Positions 45,424 through 54,719 of a stretch of DNA of 64,000 nt are shown one piece after another. The position numbers were made by a program, and so were the translations under genes. Under the pieces are notes generated by a model. It saw nothing but the letters and a program-made list of their open reading frames with translations, searched no databases and was not told the origin of the DNA. The DNA comes from Paenibacillus aceti (GTDB taxonomy: Bacteria > Bacillota > Bacilli > Paenibacillales > Paenibacillaceae). The stretch lies in the NCBI RefSeq assembly GCF_003614185.1, contig NZ_KZ987724.1:3996107-4060106 (forward strand), in the 5' to 3' direction. Positions within the stretch are counted from its first letter, which is position 1. Each line of letters begins with the position of its first letter.

Positions 45424-46223
45424 CAAAATCATGGAATGAAATGGTACCCAAGCCTAAAAAGAACCGCTATCGTCTACTCATATACTTCGCTCTCATCATC
45501 GTCTATGTATGGGCTTTTGCCGGTATCCCTTACTCGGGAATCAAGGAGACCGCTGGACAAGTAAGCCGCTCGATTCTGGCCGGGCTATTCTCGCCGGATT
45601 GGGGCTATGTCTATCTACCGGATGGAGAGGACTTGCTGCGGGGGCTGCTGGATACACTGGCCATCTCTATTCTCGGCACCTTCATATCCACCATCATCTG
45701 CATCCCTTTCGCCTTCTGGTCAGCCGCTAATATGAGCCGCGGCAAGCTTATTTCCGGCTCTGGCAAAATGCTGCTCAGCCTGATCCGTACCTTCCCGGAG
45801 ATCGTCATGGCCATCCTGTTCATCAAGGCGGTCGGGCCTGGCTCCTTCGCCGGAGTTCTAGCACTTGGCCTGCACTCGGTCGGCATGCTCGGCAAGCTGT
45901 ACGCCGATGAAATCGAGAATATCGACAATGGCCCACTCGAAGCGCTTATGGCCGTAGGCGCAAGCCGGCTGCAAATTTTATGGTTCGCCGTCATTCCCCA
46001 GGTTCTGCCGGGCTTCCTGTCCTATATGCTCTATCGCTTCGAGATCAATCTCCGCTCCGCGACCATCCTCGGCATCATCGGCGCCGGAGGGATCGGTACA
46101 CCACTGATCTTCGCGCTGAGCACCCGGAATTGGGACCGCGTAGGTATCATTCTGCTCGGCATCATCGTCATGATTACGGTGATCGATCTGATCTCCGGCA
46201 CGATCCGCAAGAGATTGGTCTAA
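45420..46223 (+). CDS. phnE: Phosphonate ABC transporter permease 2
   Basis: 267 residues and paralogous to the preceding permease. PEIVMAILFIKAVGPGSFAG and ENIDNGPLEALMAVGASRLQILWFAVIPQVLP give the EAA loop. It starts in an ATGA overlap. Together the four genes encode a complete uptake system. No C-P lyase or other phosphonate-degrading gene is present in the window, so the use of the imported compound is not shown here. Confidence 0.94.
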   Translation: MTKSWNEMVPKPKKNRYRLLIYFALIIVYVWAFAGIPYSGIKETAGQVSRSILAGLFSPDWGYVYLPDGEDLLRGLLDTLAISILGTFISTIICIPFAFWSAANMSRGKLISGSGKMLLSLIRTFPEIVMAILFIKAVGPGSFAGVLALGLHSVGMLGKLYADEIENIDNGPLEALMAVGASRLQILWFAVIPQVLPGFLSYMLYRFEINLRSATILGIIGAGGIGTPLIFALSTRNWDRVGIILLGIIVMITVIDLISGTIRKRLV

Positions 46224-46264
46224 CTATATAGGATATTCCCCGCCTCAAGCTCCCCGGAATATGA

Positions 46265-46312
46265 AATGACCCGAACGAATCACTTGTCATGAGTGTTTCT
46301 CCTCGGGTCATT
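46265..46312. terminator. Bidirectional terminator-like hairpin
   Basis: AATGACCCGA and TCGGGTCATT form a perfect 10-base stem between the convergent phnE and LacI genes, with a long loop that has its own small stem. Confidence 0.65.
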
Positions 46313-46314
46313 GT

Positions 46315-47307
46315 CTAATTCGTATATGGTTTGCCTTGCCTCACGCCTCGTCCGACCGATTCTCCACTAATCAGCGTCACATAGATTCGTTCATGTTCGA
46401 CTGATTCACCGGAAATGAGCTTGATCAGTTGTTCCGCTGCTAGCGCTCCCCACTTCCGTTTGGAGTAGTCGATCGTGGCCAGCCGTGGCTGCATATACCG
46501 GGCCAGCTCGATATTATCGAAGCCGATGAGATGAATATGCTCGCCAATTCTGTAATCGGTGTCCGACAGCCGATTGCAGAGCCCGATGGCCATCTCGTCA
46601 TTCAGGCAGAAGACAGCGACCGGCTCTGTATATTCCTGAATGATCCGCTCGGCAGCCAGTTCACCGCCGCTCTTCTTGAAATTTCCGGAGAGCTCGATCC
46701 ATTCCACATCCTCGGCCCGATTAGCTACCAGATGAACAGCCTTCATCCGCTGATTGGAATCGAAGGAATCCTCGGGGCCAGCCACGACATAGATCTTCTT
46801 ATGGCCTTGCTCGACGAGATACTCAGAAGCCAGCGTTGCTCCCGCCTTATTGTCGAGCAGCACCTGATTGATATTAGCATGCGCCAGCTCCCGGTCCAAT
46901 ACGACGATCTTATGATTACGCTCCGCGTATTTGAGTAGCTCTTTACTGGAGAAGGTATGGTCGAGAATGATCGCTCCATCGATCATCCGTTCCGGCAGCA
47001 TGCGATGGGACTGTTCGCCACTGCAGACGATCAAGTCATAGCCCTGTGAGTTGCACACTTCCTTCATACCGTCGAGGAGTTCGCCGTAGACATCTCCTTT
47101 GAAATCCGTGAGGAATACACCGATGATACTCGATTGCTTCTTCTTCAGGGTCCTCGCCGCCGCATTAGGGATATAATTAAGCTCATCCGCGATCTTTATG
47201 ATCCGCGTTCGGGTCTCCTCCGTTACCTTGCTGCTATTATTCAGAGCATAAGAGACGGTGGAGATCGAGACGCCAGCCTTCTTGGCGATGTCTTTGATAC
47301 TTGTCAA
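46315..47307 (-). CDS. LacI-family transcriptional regulator
   Basis: 330 residues from TTG at 47307 with AAGGAG upstream. The helix-turn-helix and hinge are IKDIAKKAGVSISTVSYALN, SSKVTEETRTRI and NYIPNAAARTLKKKQ. The sugar-binding domain follows from IGVFLTDFKG. It lies just after the GH94 gene on the same strand and probably senses the imported sugar and represses the cluster. GAAACGTTTC-like palindromes near 55576-55954 are candidate operators of it or of CcpA. Confidence 0.92.
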   Translation of the reverse strand: MTSIKDIAKKAGVSISTVSYALNNSSKVTEETRTRIIKIADELNYIPNAAARTLKKKQSSIIGVFLTDFKGDVYGELLDGMKEVCNSQGYDLIVCSGEQSHRMLPERMIDGAIILDHTFSSKELLKYAERNHKIVVLDRELAHANINQVLLDNKAGATLASEYLVEQGHKKIYVVAGPEDSFDSNQRMKAVHLVANRAEDVEWIELSGNFKKSGGELAAERIIQEYTEPVAVFCLNDEMAIGLCNRLSDTDYRIGEHIHLIGFDNIELARYMQPRLATIDYSKRKWGALAAEQLIKLISGESVEHERIYVTLISGESVGRGVRQGKPYTN

Positions 47308-47362
47308 TTTATCTGTGCTCCTTCACTTGCTATATGTTGAACTGATATTTGTACGGATTATG

Positions 47363-47388
47363 GAAAATGGCGGTCTGTGAAGACCGCC
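47363..47388 (-). terminator. Terminator after the GH94 gene
   Basis: GGCGGTC (47369-47375) and GACCGCC (47382-47388) form a 7-base stem followed on the minus strand by ATTTTCC. Confidence 0.75.
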
Positions 47389-47394
47389 TCAGGC

Positions 47395-50300
47395 TTACAT
47401 GAAAATGTCGATCGTATTACCTTCATGCTTCATCGCTTGTTCAAAGGACGCTCTGGAAACGCGCACCCCGCCCTGACGATAAGGATTATCCATTCTTACC
47501 GTATCTACAGGCTCTCCATTCAGAGTAACGGCATTCACCGAATTACCTGTCATGTGGTAGACGAAGGTGACCTTCCTGCCGTCGTATTGGAAGTCAAAGT
47601 GCAAGCCATCCAGCTCCATTGGCAATACCGGGTCAATGACGAGGTCGCCTTGATCCTGACGGATGCCAAGTGCATTGGAGATCAATTGGTTCATATAGAT
47701 CCCCGGGCCGCTGGAATAGATTCTCCATCCGCCCTTGACTTGAACCTCGCCACGGCGCAGCTTGGCAAAATCCTTCTGAGCATCGTACCTTGTATTGAAC
47801 TTCCCATCCGAGCTGCTGAAATACGCATTGCTCTGGCGAATTTCCGCATTTGGCACGGCATCCTGAATCCCGACGGGATTGATGAGCTCAAGCCCGCTCC
47901 ATACATCCTCTGTAGCCCCGAGCTTAGCCATCGCCTCTACGTAGCGGATATGAGCATGCACATATTGAAGCCCTACCTCACGGCCGAAGTTGGCCGCTTG
48001 CTCCGCACGTTTGAAATGCGTGCTGACGCCACCAGCATATTGGGCAGGCTGATTCATCAGGCGCACGCCATCCGGGAAGAACAGCTTCTCCTTGATCAGA
48101 TCATAGAGCGATTCCGCGCGCTGCGGATCGATGAGCTCCGCAATCATGCTCCGGGTCATCGGCAGCAAGCGATACTGGATGCCCGTCTCCGTATCTGAAG
48201 GATGCAGCAGCAGCTTGGCCTTGGCCGGGTCCTCCAGGTAGAGGAAGCCTGGAATCACATCGGTCTGGAGCATATAGCGATAGTAATCCTGTCTGATCCT
48301 GCCGCTCATCTCCTCAAGCTCTTCAGCCATATCCGGCTGTGCCGACATCAGCGCCTTCGCCAATTGATTCAGCGCCTGATAAGTCAGGGCGACTGTCCAG
48401 CTGCTGACCATATATTTCTTCAGCTGTCCGTTGGCTGGCTGCAGTGTATCATCCCAATCCCCGTCTCCATAGGACGATAGATAGGTATCATGCAAGAAGT
48501 GACTACGGATATAGTCGAGCTCCCGGTTCACATGATCCAGCACACTGTAGGCCTGCTCAGTAAACTGGAAGCTTCCCTTCACCGTATAAGGGACAGATGC
48601 ATCCAAAATACTGTAATCCTGCGTAGCCAGCAGATAATCGCTAAGCACCTTCAGCGGCCAGACGATAATATCACCGTGGCTCTCCTCCTGCTGGATCGAT
48701 GCATAACGGTCGAACATGAACCACTGCGGCCAATTGCCGTCATCCTCGTATTGATGGCTGTAGACGGTCAGCAGAATATCGCGCACCTGCTCGAACTTCT
48801 GTGTAGCCATGAAGTATTCCGTAGGGCCCTGGCATACATCCCGGGTTCCCCAAGCGGCTCCACCGTATTGCTCCAGACCATGCGGCACCGAATAATGCAC
48901 CAGCATATTATGCGTATACCACCAGGACAGGGCATTGAACTTGAACAGCCCCTCACCTTCCTGGCGATCGGCATCCGTCAGACGGAATCCGTTCATGACT
49001 TCTCTCAGGAAGCCGCGGTAAGCTTCGATCTCCGTCTCTGCATCCGTCATCGCCTCCATAGCGATCTCTTCTCCGTCTAGCAGTCCTTGCACCGTTAGCG
49101 TCCAGTCGCTCGTAGAGCCAAGCTGCATGACGACTAGAGATGCCGCGCCGGAAGGAATCCCGTCGGCCAGCATCGCCTCGTCACCGATCTCTAGCTCTGC
49201 CCCGCGAACACTCATCCGATATTGCAGCTTCGGATAAGCCTGGGCGCGGATCTCGTCCTGGCCGCCATAGAAAGTGAGCACGCCATCGTTCAACGTCATT
49301 TGGGTCGGAGCTCCGTACTCATTTACATCCATCGTAATCTGATTCGTCACCAGGAACCTATAATTCCTGCCGCTCTCGGATTTCACATGCATGCGCACGA
49401 CCGGAGCTGCCGTTGCGGTATAGTTAGTGATGACCAGAACATCGTCTGCCAGCTTATAATACCAGCGCACATAGTTGAAGCCCATCTCGAACAATGACGG
49501 CATCGTCAGCAGCCGATACTTGCCTGCTAATTCCACATAGATCCGCTGTCCGGCTGTCTTCGGCACATTGAGGGCGTTACGGGCATTGCTCATCATTTTA
49601 TTGAAATTCGTATTGCCGACCACCAGATGAGAGTTAAATATCCCATACATATAAGAGGTGGTTGTAACCACATTGGCCCCGAGCTCCACATTGTTGCCAC
49701 TCATCAGAATATGACCGTGCGGACGCTCTACGAGCAGCTCCTTCTCCTTCAGCACAACATGCTCATAGGTGTCTGTGAAGAAAGCGAGCAGCTTCCCGTC
49801 CTTACGTTCCTCCTGATGTCTGATCCGTTGAGGGAAGCGAGCTTCGACCTCTTCCTCTGTCAACGAGAGACCCTGCAGTGGGGTAGTAAATTCTGTTCTG
49901 AAACGCACAGGCTGAAGCGGCTTCAGATCCGCAGACGCTGGCTGCGAGATATAATCCTGCCACGCCGCAGCAATCTCCTCTTTATATTCCAACTCCGTCA
50001 CAGCGGCCGCATGATCTGCCTTGAAGAGACCATAGAAAGCAAAGCGCGCTTCGCCATCCAACGAGACCAACTCCGACTGGAGCGCTGTATATGCGAATTC
50101 ATATTGATAAATCTCATTAGCCAGCCTAGGCTTGCTCAAGCTGGACGGTACATTCGTCTCCTTATAGGAGAGTCCAAAAAAATGAAATCCATCTGTAGAA
50201 AATCCAGTCGCACGGGTTAGAGAGCCCTGCTGCAAATACGGAAATCCTCCACTCTGTGGCATATTCTGTCTGGAGCAGACAACATAGCCATAGTCCTCAT

Positions 50301-50757
50301 CCTCAAACACGGAATGATCGATATATTGCGATAAATAAGCTTCATTGCTTCGTACAGCTCCAATATCGGCATTACCGATATCCTGCCCGTATACGACGTC
50401 GATGGTGATGCCCTTACCCCGAACTGTCACATCCCAGAACCAGATGCCCTGAGCTGACAACGAGAAGATGACCCGGTATTCTACTCCAGCGGCAGCTCCT
50501 TCCCATACCATACGATCCCCGCCCGCGCTTACTTTACTTCCCGAATGAATACCTAGCAGCGGGTAAAAGGAAATACCTGATTCGCTATGAATACGCAAGT
50601 ATAAATTGTTAATGGACCCTTCTACAGGGCTAGTCATAAGCTGATTAATCATGGTTGGACCGCTAACAGCCTGGTGTAAATCTCCGCTCTCCCAAAAAGT
50701 AAAGCACAGATTACCGGACTGAATACTATATTTCGATTCTGTAATGGTGGCTGCCAT
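47395..50757 (-). CDS. GH94 family phosphorylase, 1,2-beta-oligoglucan phosphorylase-like
   Basis: 1120 residues, no signal peptide. An N-terminal beta-sandwich region precedes an (alpha/alpha)6 barrel. The barrel contains YGGAAWGTRDVCQGPTEYF (catalytic Asp at ~640), NWPQWFMFDR and HGDIIVWPLKVLSDYL, the family 94 pattern. At about 1100 residues it is much longer than cellobiose phosphorylase (~800) and fits the 1,2-beta-oligoglucan (sophoro-oligosaccharide) phosphorylases known from Listeria, which also sit beside LacI and ABC transporter genes. It would split imported oligosaccharides with phosphate to give a sugar 1-phosphate. AGGAGG precedes the ATG. The family is sure; the linkage is inferred. 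Confidence 0.85.
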   Translation of the reverse strand: MAATITESKYSIQSGNLCFTFWESGDLHQAVSGPTMINQLMTSPVEGSINNLYLRIHSESGISFYPLLGIHSGSKVSAGGDRMVWEGAAAGVEYRVIFSLSAQGIWFWDVTVRGKGITIDVVYGQDIGNADIGAVRSNEAYLSQYIDHSVFEDEDYGYVVCSRQNMPQSGGFPYLQQGSLTRATGFSTDGFHFFGLSYKETNVPSSLSKPRLANEIYQYEFAYTALQSELVSLDGEARFAFYGLFKADHAAAVTELEYKEEIAAAWQDYISQPASADLKPLQPVRFRTEFTTPLQGLSLTEEEVEARFPQRIRHQEERKDGKLLAFFTDTYEHVVLKEKELLVERPHGHILMSGNNVELGANVVTTTSYMYGIFNSHLVVGNTNFNKMMSNARNALNVPKTAGQRIYVELAGKYRLLTMPSLFEMGFNYVRWYYKLADDVLVITNYTATAAPVVRMHVKSESGRNYRFLVTNQITMDVNEYGAPTQMTLNDGVLTFYGGQDEIRAQAYPKLQYRMSVRGAELEIGDEAMLADGIPSGAASLVVMQLGSTSDWTLTVQGLLDGEEIAMEAMTDAETEIEAYRGFLREVMNGFRLTDADRQEGEGLFKFNALSWWYTHNMLVHYSVPHGLEQYGGAAWGTRDVCQGPTEYFMATQKFEQVRDILLTVYSHQYEDDGNWPQWFMFDRYASIQQEESHGDIIVWPLKVLSDYLLATQDYSILDASVPYTVKGSFQFTEQAYSVLDHVNRELDYIRSHFLHDTYLSSYGDGDWDDTLQPANGQLKKYMVSSWTVALTYQALNQLAKALMSAQPDMAEELEEMSGRIRQDYYRYMLQTDVIPGFLYLEDPAKAKLLLHPSDTETGIQYRLLPMTRSMIAELIDPQRAESLYDLIKEKLFFPDGVRLMNQPAQYAGGVSTHFKRAEQAANFGREVGLQYVHAHIRYVEAMAKLGATEDVWSGLELINPVGIQDAVPNAEIRQSNAYFSSSDGKFNTRYDAQKDFAKLRRGEVQVKGGWRIYSSGPGIYMNQLISNALGIRQDQGDLVIDPVLPMELDGLHFDFQYDGRKVTFVYHMTGNSVNAVTLNGEPVDTVRMDNPYRQGGVRVSRASFEQAMKHEGNTIDIFM

Positions 50758-50791
50758 ATTCTATCTATTCCTCCTATCCCTTATGAAAAGA

Positions 50792-50824
50792 AACCCGGCT
50801 GCATCCTATCCTGCATGCCGGGTT
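50792..50824 (-). terminator. Terminator-like hairpin after the binding-protein gene
   Basis: AACCCGG and CCGGGTT (50792-50798 with 50818-50824) form the stem, followed on the minus strand by TTTCTTTTC. It probably limits read-through from the binding-protein gene into the GH94 gene. Confidence 0.75.
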
Positions 50825-50880
50825 CCATCGACTCGGACTGCGGATTAACGCCTCAGTCCAAATCCGTTAGAAGCGGTATC

Positions 50881-52488
50881 CTACTTATTCAAATTGTTCA
50901 GCTCATCCAGAACCGGTTGAACCAAGGATTGCTTGCTTTCAACCCATTTCTTCCAGTTAGCTTCCAGATCACCCGGCTGCAAAATCAAGTTAGCATATTC
51001 GTTCTGATATTCGAACGACGCTTGGCTCTTCGCCTTGGAGTCATACAATTGTACATCCCAATCGTAGGTAGCCAGCTGACCGCCCTCTACTCCCAGCTTC
51101 GCTTTGTCTTGATAAAACTTCACAGCTCTATCACGGTATTCCTTCTTGATTGCTGGATTGATAACGCTGAAGTCATCGCCAAGAACGTACAAGCCTTCAA
51201 ACCGGGCTGGATATTTATCTTCCAGAGAAGTTCCTTCAGGAAGCAAGCTCACCAGTTCTTTGTTATCATCATATTTCCAGTCTGTGCCTTCAAAGCCCAT
51301 ATTCAATAGCAATTGGCCTTCCTTACTTGTCGAGTAATCGATCAGATCCATAATGCGCTCGAATTTCTCTTTGCTAATATCCGGAGAGAAGATCAACGAT
51401 GACCAGAAGTTAGGCATTTCCAGGTTGCGGTACTTACCGTCATCCCCAAGAACGATAGCGGTTTGAACAAGCTCGTCGCTGTCTACCCCGAGATTTTTCT
51501 TCATTTGCGTATCCATATCTTTTCTGTATGACGCCAGGCCGCCAAGGCTTGTAATAGCCCCTACGCCCTTCACTCTGAAGTTATCGTTGCCTTCATTGTT
51601 CTTCCAAGTGTAGAACTCTGGATTTAAGAGGCCTTCCTTGTAAGCTTGTTGCATCAATTTAAGCCCCGTCAGCGTCTCAGGGTCCGCAGGGCCCCAATGG
51701 TACTGGCCGTCTTCGCCTTTGTAAAATGGAGAATCCGTCATGGCATGCACGCTGTTTGGCATGATGATGTTTGTCATCGCGTCAGCTGCATTGTATGAGA
51801 TCGGAACGAGCTTGGAGCCCAGCTTGCCAGGATCCTTCTCTTTTACCAATCTTGCATATTCCATCAATTCACTAGTTGTATAAGCATCCTTCAGTTCAAA
51901 GCCAACAGCCTCTGCCCAATCTTTACGCAGTGCGATAACACCGATCTGATTCGTAAGCGGGTCCGCAGGTTTATTCTCGAAGTATATTGGTTTTGGCAGA
52001 ATGTAAGTCCCACCCGTCAGCTCTTCCAGCTTGTCTCCAAGTCCTGTCAGCTTGTAAGCAGCCGCAACATTCGGCCAACGCTCTTTCCAATCATCCGGGA
52101 ATTTATAGAGAAGTCCTTGATCTACATAATTCATGAAATCGCCGTGCACATAGTTCCAGCTTGCTACATCAGGAAGGTCGCCGGAGTTGATCCAGAGGCG
52201 CAGCTTCTCAGCCCAGGAATCCCATTGTACATAGCTGTAATCCCATTCGATATTGAACTTATCCGTCCAGAACTTGTGGAACTCGTTGTCCATCTGGCCG
52301 TCCTTGATCTCAGTCAACTGTGCAGTGGAAATTTTCAGCTTATCTTTGTATCCACCGTTTTCATCCTTGGCATTGCCTCCAGCATTGGACGCATTATCCT
52401 GCTTCGAGGAGCATGCCGTCAGCATCATCGTTAGTGCAAGTACGACGGCCAGAAGAGGTTTTACTGATAACTTTTTGTTCGTTTTCAT
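50881..52488 (-). CDS. Carbohydrate ABC transporter substrate-binding lipoprotein (LplA-like)
   Basis: 535 residues. The signal peptide ends in the lipobox LTAC (Cys near residue 26), followed by a Ser/Asn linker, so it is a membrane-anchored outside protein. Length and features such as WVQWDSWAEKLRLWINSGDLPDVASW-like pattern (YVQWDSWAEKLRL, GDLPDV), VIALRKDWAEAVG and GAITSLGG fit the ~500-residue family 1 binding proteins of Paenibacillus sugar importers. GGGGG lies before the ATG. It sits downstream of its two permeases and after a 330-base leader with strong hairpins, which may raise its level relative to them. Confidence 0.92.
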   Translation of the reverse strand: MKTNKKLSVKPLLAVVLALTMMLTACSSKQDNASNAGGNAKDENGGYKDKLKISTAQLTEIKDGQMDNEFHKFWTDKFNIEWDYSYVQWDSWAEKLRLWINSGDLPDVASWNYVHGDFMNYVDQGLLYKFPDDWKERWPNVAAAYKLTGLGDKLEELTGGTYILPKPIYFENKPADPLTNQIGVIALRKDWAEAVGFELKDAYTTSELMEYARLVKEKDPGKLGSKLVPISYNAADAMTNIIMPNSVHAMTDSPFYKGEDGQYHWGPADPETLTGLKLMQQAYKEGLLNPEFYTWKNNEGNDNFRVKGVGAITSLGGLASYRKDMDTQMKKNLGVDSDELVQTAIVLGDDGKYRNLEMPNFWSSLIFSPDISKEKFERIMDLIDYSTSKEGQLLLNMGFEGTDWKYDDNKELVSLLPEGTSLEDKYPARFEGLYVLGDDFSVINPAIKKEYRDRAVKFYQDKAKLGVEGGQLATYDWDVQLYDSKAKSQASFEYQNEYANLILQPGDLEANWKKWVESKQSLVQPVLDELNNLNK

Positions 52489-52817
52489 ACTTTACCCCCG
52501 TGTCAATAAGATTTTTTTGAAAATCTTGTTCAAGAAGTTCAGTTTTCAGCACCGAGAAGGTTGGATGAAGCTAGGGCTCGAGGAGCGCAGCGTACATAGT
52601 TGGTACGTGAGCACCGGAGGGCCCGGCTGAATTCAAGATTCGATGCCGAATTAGCTTCCTGATCTACTTCGTGTTAGATATAGAATTTATAAGTTATCAG
52701 CAGAGCTGATGGAATTCTATATCGCAAGAAAACCTACCTCTGAATCGCGGTCGCTCATCCTTGGATTGTCTTCGATCGGTTCTTCTTATCAAAAGTGAAC
52801 TAAAAATCTATTGGTTA
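52489..52817 (-). other. 330-base structured intercistronic region
   Basis: No gene. On the minus strand it holds a long hairpin, GATATAGAATT (52677-52687) with AATTCTATATC (52713-52723) around ATCAGC/GCTGAT. A GC-rich structured block at about 52560-52640 has GTACGT/GCGTAC arms and flanking GCTC/GAGC. A small AAGATTT/AAATCTT hairpin lies just before the binding-protein ribosome site. The GC-rich block looks like a dispersed structured repeat rather than leftover coding sequence. Confidence 0.55.
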
Positions 52818-53720
52818 TCAGGTCTTGATTGCCCCTGTTAACACCCCTTTGGCGAAGTGCTTCTGCAGCAGCGGGAAGAAGCACATAATCGGCAGCATCG
52901 ATACAAAGACCGAGGCCATCTTCATGCCTGTGGAGAAGCCCGATTTGGCCAAGGCATCCACACTGGCAGCGTTAGAGACGTTCGTGGTAGATTCTACAAT
53001 GATGGTCCGCAAGACGTTCTGCAGCGGGAGCTGCTCCGCTTTACGCAGGAAGATCATCGCATCATACCACCCATTCCAGAAGGATACACCGTAGAACAAT
53101 GTAATGGTCGCCATAATCGGAGCGGCCAGTGGCAGCACGATGGAGAAGAGTATTTTCCATTCCCCCGCCCCATCGAGTCTTGCCGATTCCATCAGCGATT
53201 CCGGCAGCCCCTGGAAGTAGTTCATCATCAGTATCATATTGAAGGCACTGAAGCTTCCTACCAAGATGACGGACCAGAGCGATCCAGTCAGGTGGAGCGA
53301 CTTCATCACCAGGTATAGCGGAACGATCCCCCCGTTGAATATCATCGTGAACAGGACGATGAAGAAGATACCCTTCTTGCCGGGAAACTTATTCCGGCTT
53401 AGACCGTAGGCCATCGTACTCGTCAGGAACAAGCTGAGCGGCAGGCCAACGAGCAAGATCTTGAACGTGTTCAGGAAGCCCCCGAGAAGTCTTCCATCCT
53501 GGAATAGCGCCCGATAAGCATCCAGCGTAGGCTGCTTCGGCCACATCAACAGGGGATGATCCGCATATTCCTTCTGGGTCGCGAACGATATCATAATGAC
53601 GTTCCAGAAAGGAATGATGATCATCAAGGACAATACCGTCAACAGCACCAGTAGAAAATAATCCAGAAACGTCATTTTTCCGACCCGAAATTTATGTCGT
53701 TTCGCAGCTTTTGTACTCAT
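52818..53720 (-). CDS. Carbohydrate ABC permease (LplC/YtcP-like)
   Basis: 300 residues with six predicted membrane helices. ESARLDGAGEWKILFSIVLPLAAPIMATI is the EAA motif that docks the shared ATPase, and YFQGLPESL precedes it. NGGIVPLYLVMKSLHLTGSLW is typical of the LplC group. It pairs with the LplB-like permease 20 bases upstream. No ATPase gene is present; such systems in Firmicutes use a common MsmX-type ATPase encoded elsewhere. Confidence 0.94.
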   Translation of the reverse strand: MSTKAAKRHKFRVGKMTFLDYFLLVLLTVLSLMIIIPFWNVIMISFATQKEYADHPLLMWPKQPTLDAYRALFQDGRLLGGFLNTFKILLVGLPLSLFLTSTMAYGLSRNKFPGKKGIFFIVLFTMIFNGGIVPLYLVMKSLHLTGSLWSVILVGSFSAFNMILMMNYFQGLPESLMESARLDGAGEWKILFSIVLPLAAPIMATITLFYGVSFWNGWYDAMIFLRKAEQLPLQNVLRTIIVESTTNVSNAASVDALAKSGFSTGMKMASVFVSMLPIMCFFPLLQKHFAKGVLTGAIKT

Positions 53721-53739
53721 CTATCACTACACTCCTTTC

Positions 53740-54699
53740 CTAACGGAATAATCCGTCTCCACCCATCATTTTTGCAATCCGGTCCGCAGACAGCAGCAGA
53801 ATCATGTTGACCAGTGACCGGAACAAGCTGACCGCCGTAGAGAACGAGAAATCCGTTGAAGACTGGAACGTAATCCGGTAAATATACACGTCCAGTACCT
53901 GAGATACGTTCTGCGTAGCTGCATTCGCCAGGTTGAAAATCTGATCGAAGCCGGCTGACATCAGACCGCCCACGTTCAGAATGAACATGACCGTAACGGT
54001 CGGCAGAATGTTCGGAAGCGTAATTTTGAAAATTTGTTGCATCCGTGATGCCCCGTCGATCTGCGCTGATTCATATTGGTCCTGATCGATCCCGGAGATC
54101 GCCGCCAGGAAGATGATCGCTCCCCATCCGGTTGACTTCCAGATATCTGTAAGGATCAGCATCGGCAGGAACATTCTCTCCGAGCCCAGGAAATTGATCG
54201 TCGACAGCCCCAGCATCGAGAGCGCACTATTCAGCAGCCCGTCATAAGACAGAACATTGATCACGATCCCGGACACGATAATCCATGACAAGAATTGCGG
54301 GAAAGTAAATACCGTCTGGAATACTTTCTTCATCTTACCCATCCGCAGCTCATTCAGTAGAAGAGCAAGCAGAATGGGGAACGGAAATGAGATCAAGAAC
54401 TTGATGATGTTGACGTATAAGGTTCTCCAGATCGCTTCGATAAAAGTAGGATCACGAAAAACATATTTAAAGTTCTCCCATCCCACCCACGGGCTTCCCC
54501 AGATCCCCATGTTTGCTTTGTAATGCTTGAAGGCCAGCGATAAGCCGCCCATCGGCATATAAGCAAATACAAATAACCAGATCAAGCCGGGCAGGAGCAG
54601 CGTATAGGTCATCCGGTGCTTCCAGATTTCCAAGAACCAGGACCGTGGTTTAGATGGAGTATTTATTTTTTTGTCAGGCCCTATGGCAGCAGGTTTCAA
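53740..54699 (-). CDS. Carbohydrate ABC permease (LplB-like)
   Basis: 319 residues from TTG at 54699, chosen because GAGGGG lies 7 bases before it; an in-frame GTG at 54714 overlaps that site. A cytoplasmic N-terminus of ~25 residues is followed by six helices. ESAQIDGASRMQQIFKITLPNILPTV is the EAA motif, and YMPMGGLSLAFKHY is typical of LplB proteins. It lies between the esterase and LplC genes in one transcript. Confidence 0.93.
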   Translation of the reverse strand: MKPAAIGPDKKINTPSKPRSWFLEIWKHRMTYTLLLPGLIWLFVFAYMPMGGLSLAFKHYKANMGIWGSPWVGWENFKYVFRDPTFIEAIWRTLYVNIIKFLISFPFPILLALLLNELRMGKMKKVFQTVFTFPQFLSWIIVSGIVINVLSYDGLLNSALSMLGLSTINFLGSERMFLPMLILTDIWKSTGWGAIIFLAAISGIDQDQYESAQIDGASRMQQIFKITLPNILPTVTVMFILNVGGLMSAGFDQIFNLANAATQNVSQVLDVYIYRITFQSSTDFSFSTAVSLFRSLVNMILLLSADRIAKMMGGDGLFR

Positions 54700-54719
54700 A
54701 ATGCATCCCCTCACTCTAC

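Noticed and set aside
47377-48198. 273-codon open frame antisense to the GH94 gene
   Set aside because: Overlaps the catalytic-domain gene throughout; no ribosome site; low-complexity product typical of an antisense frame.
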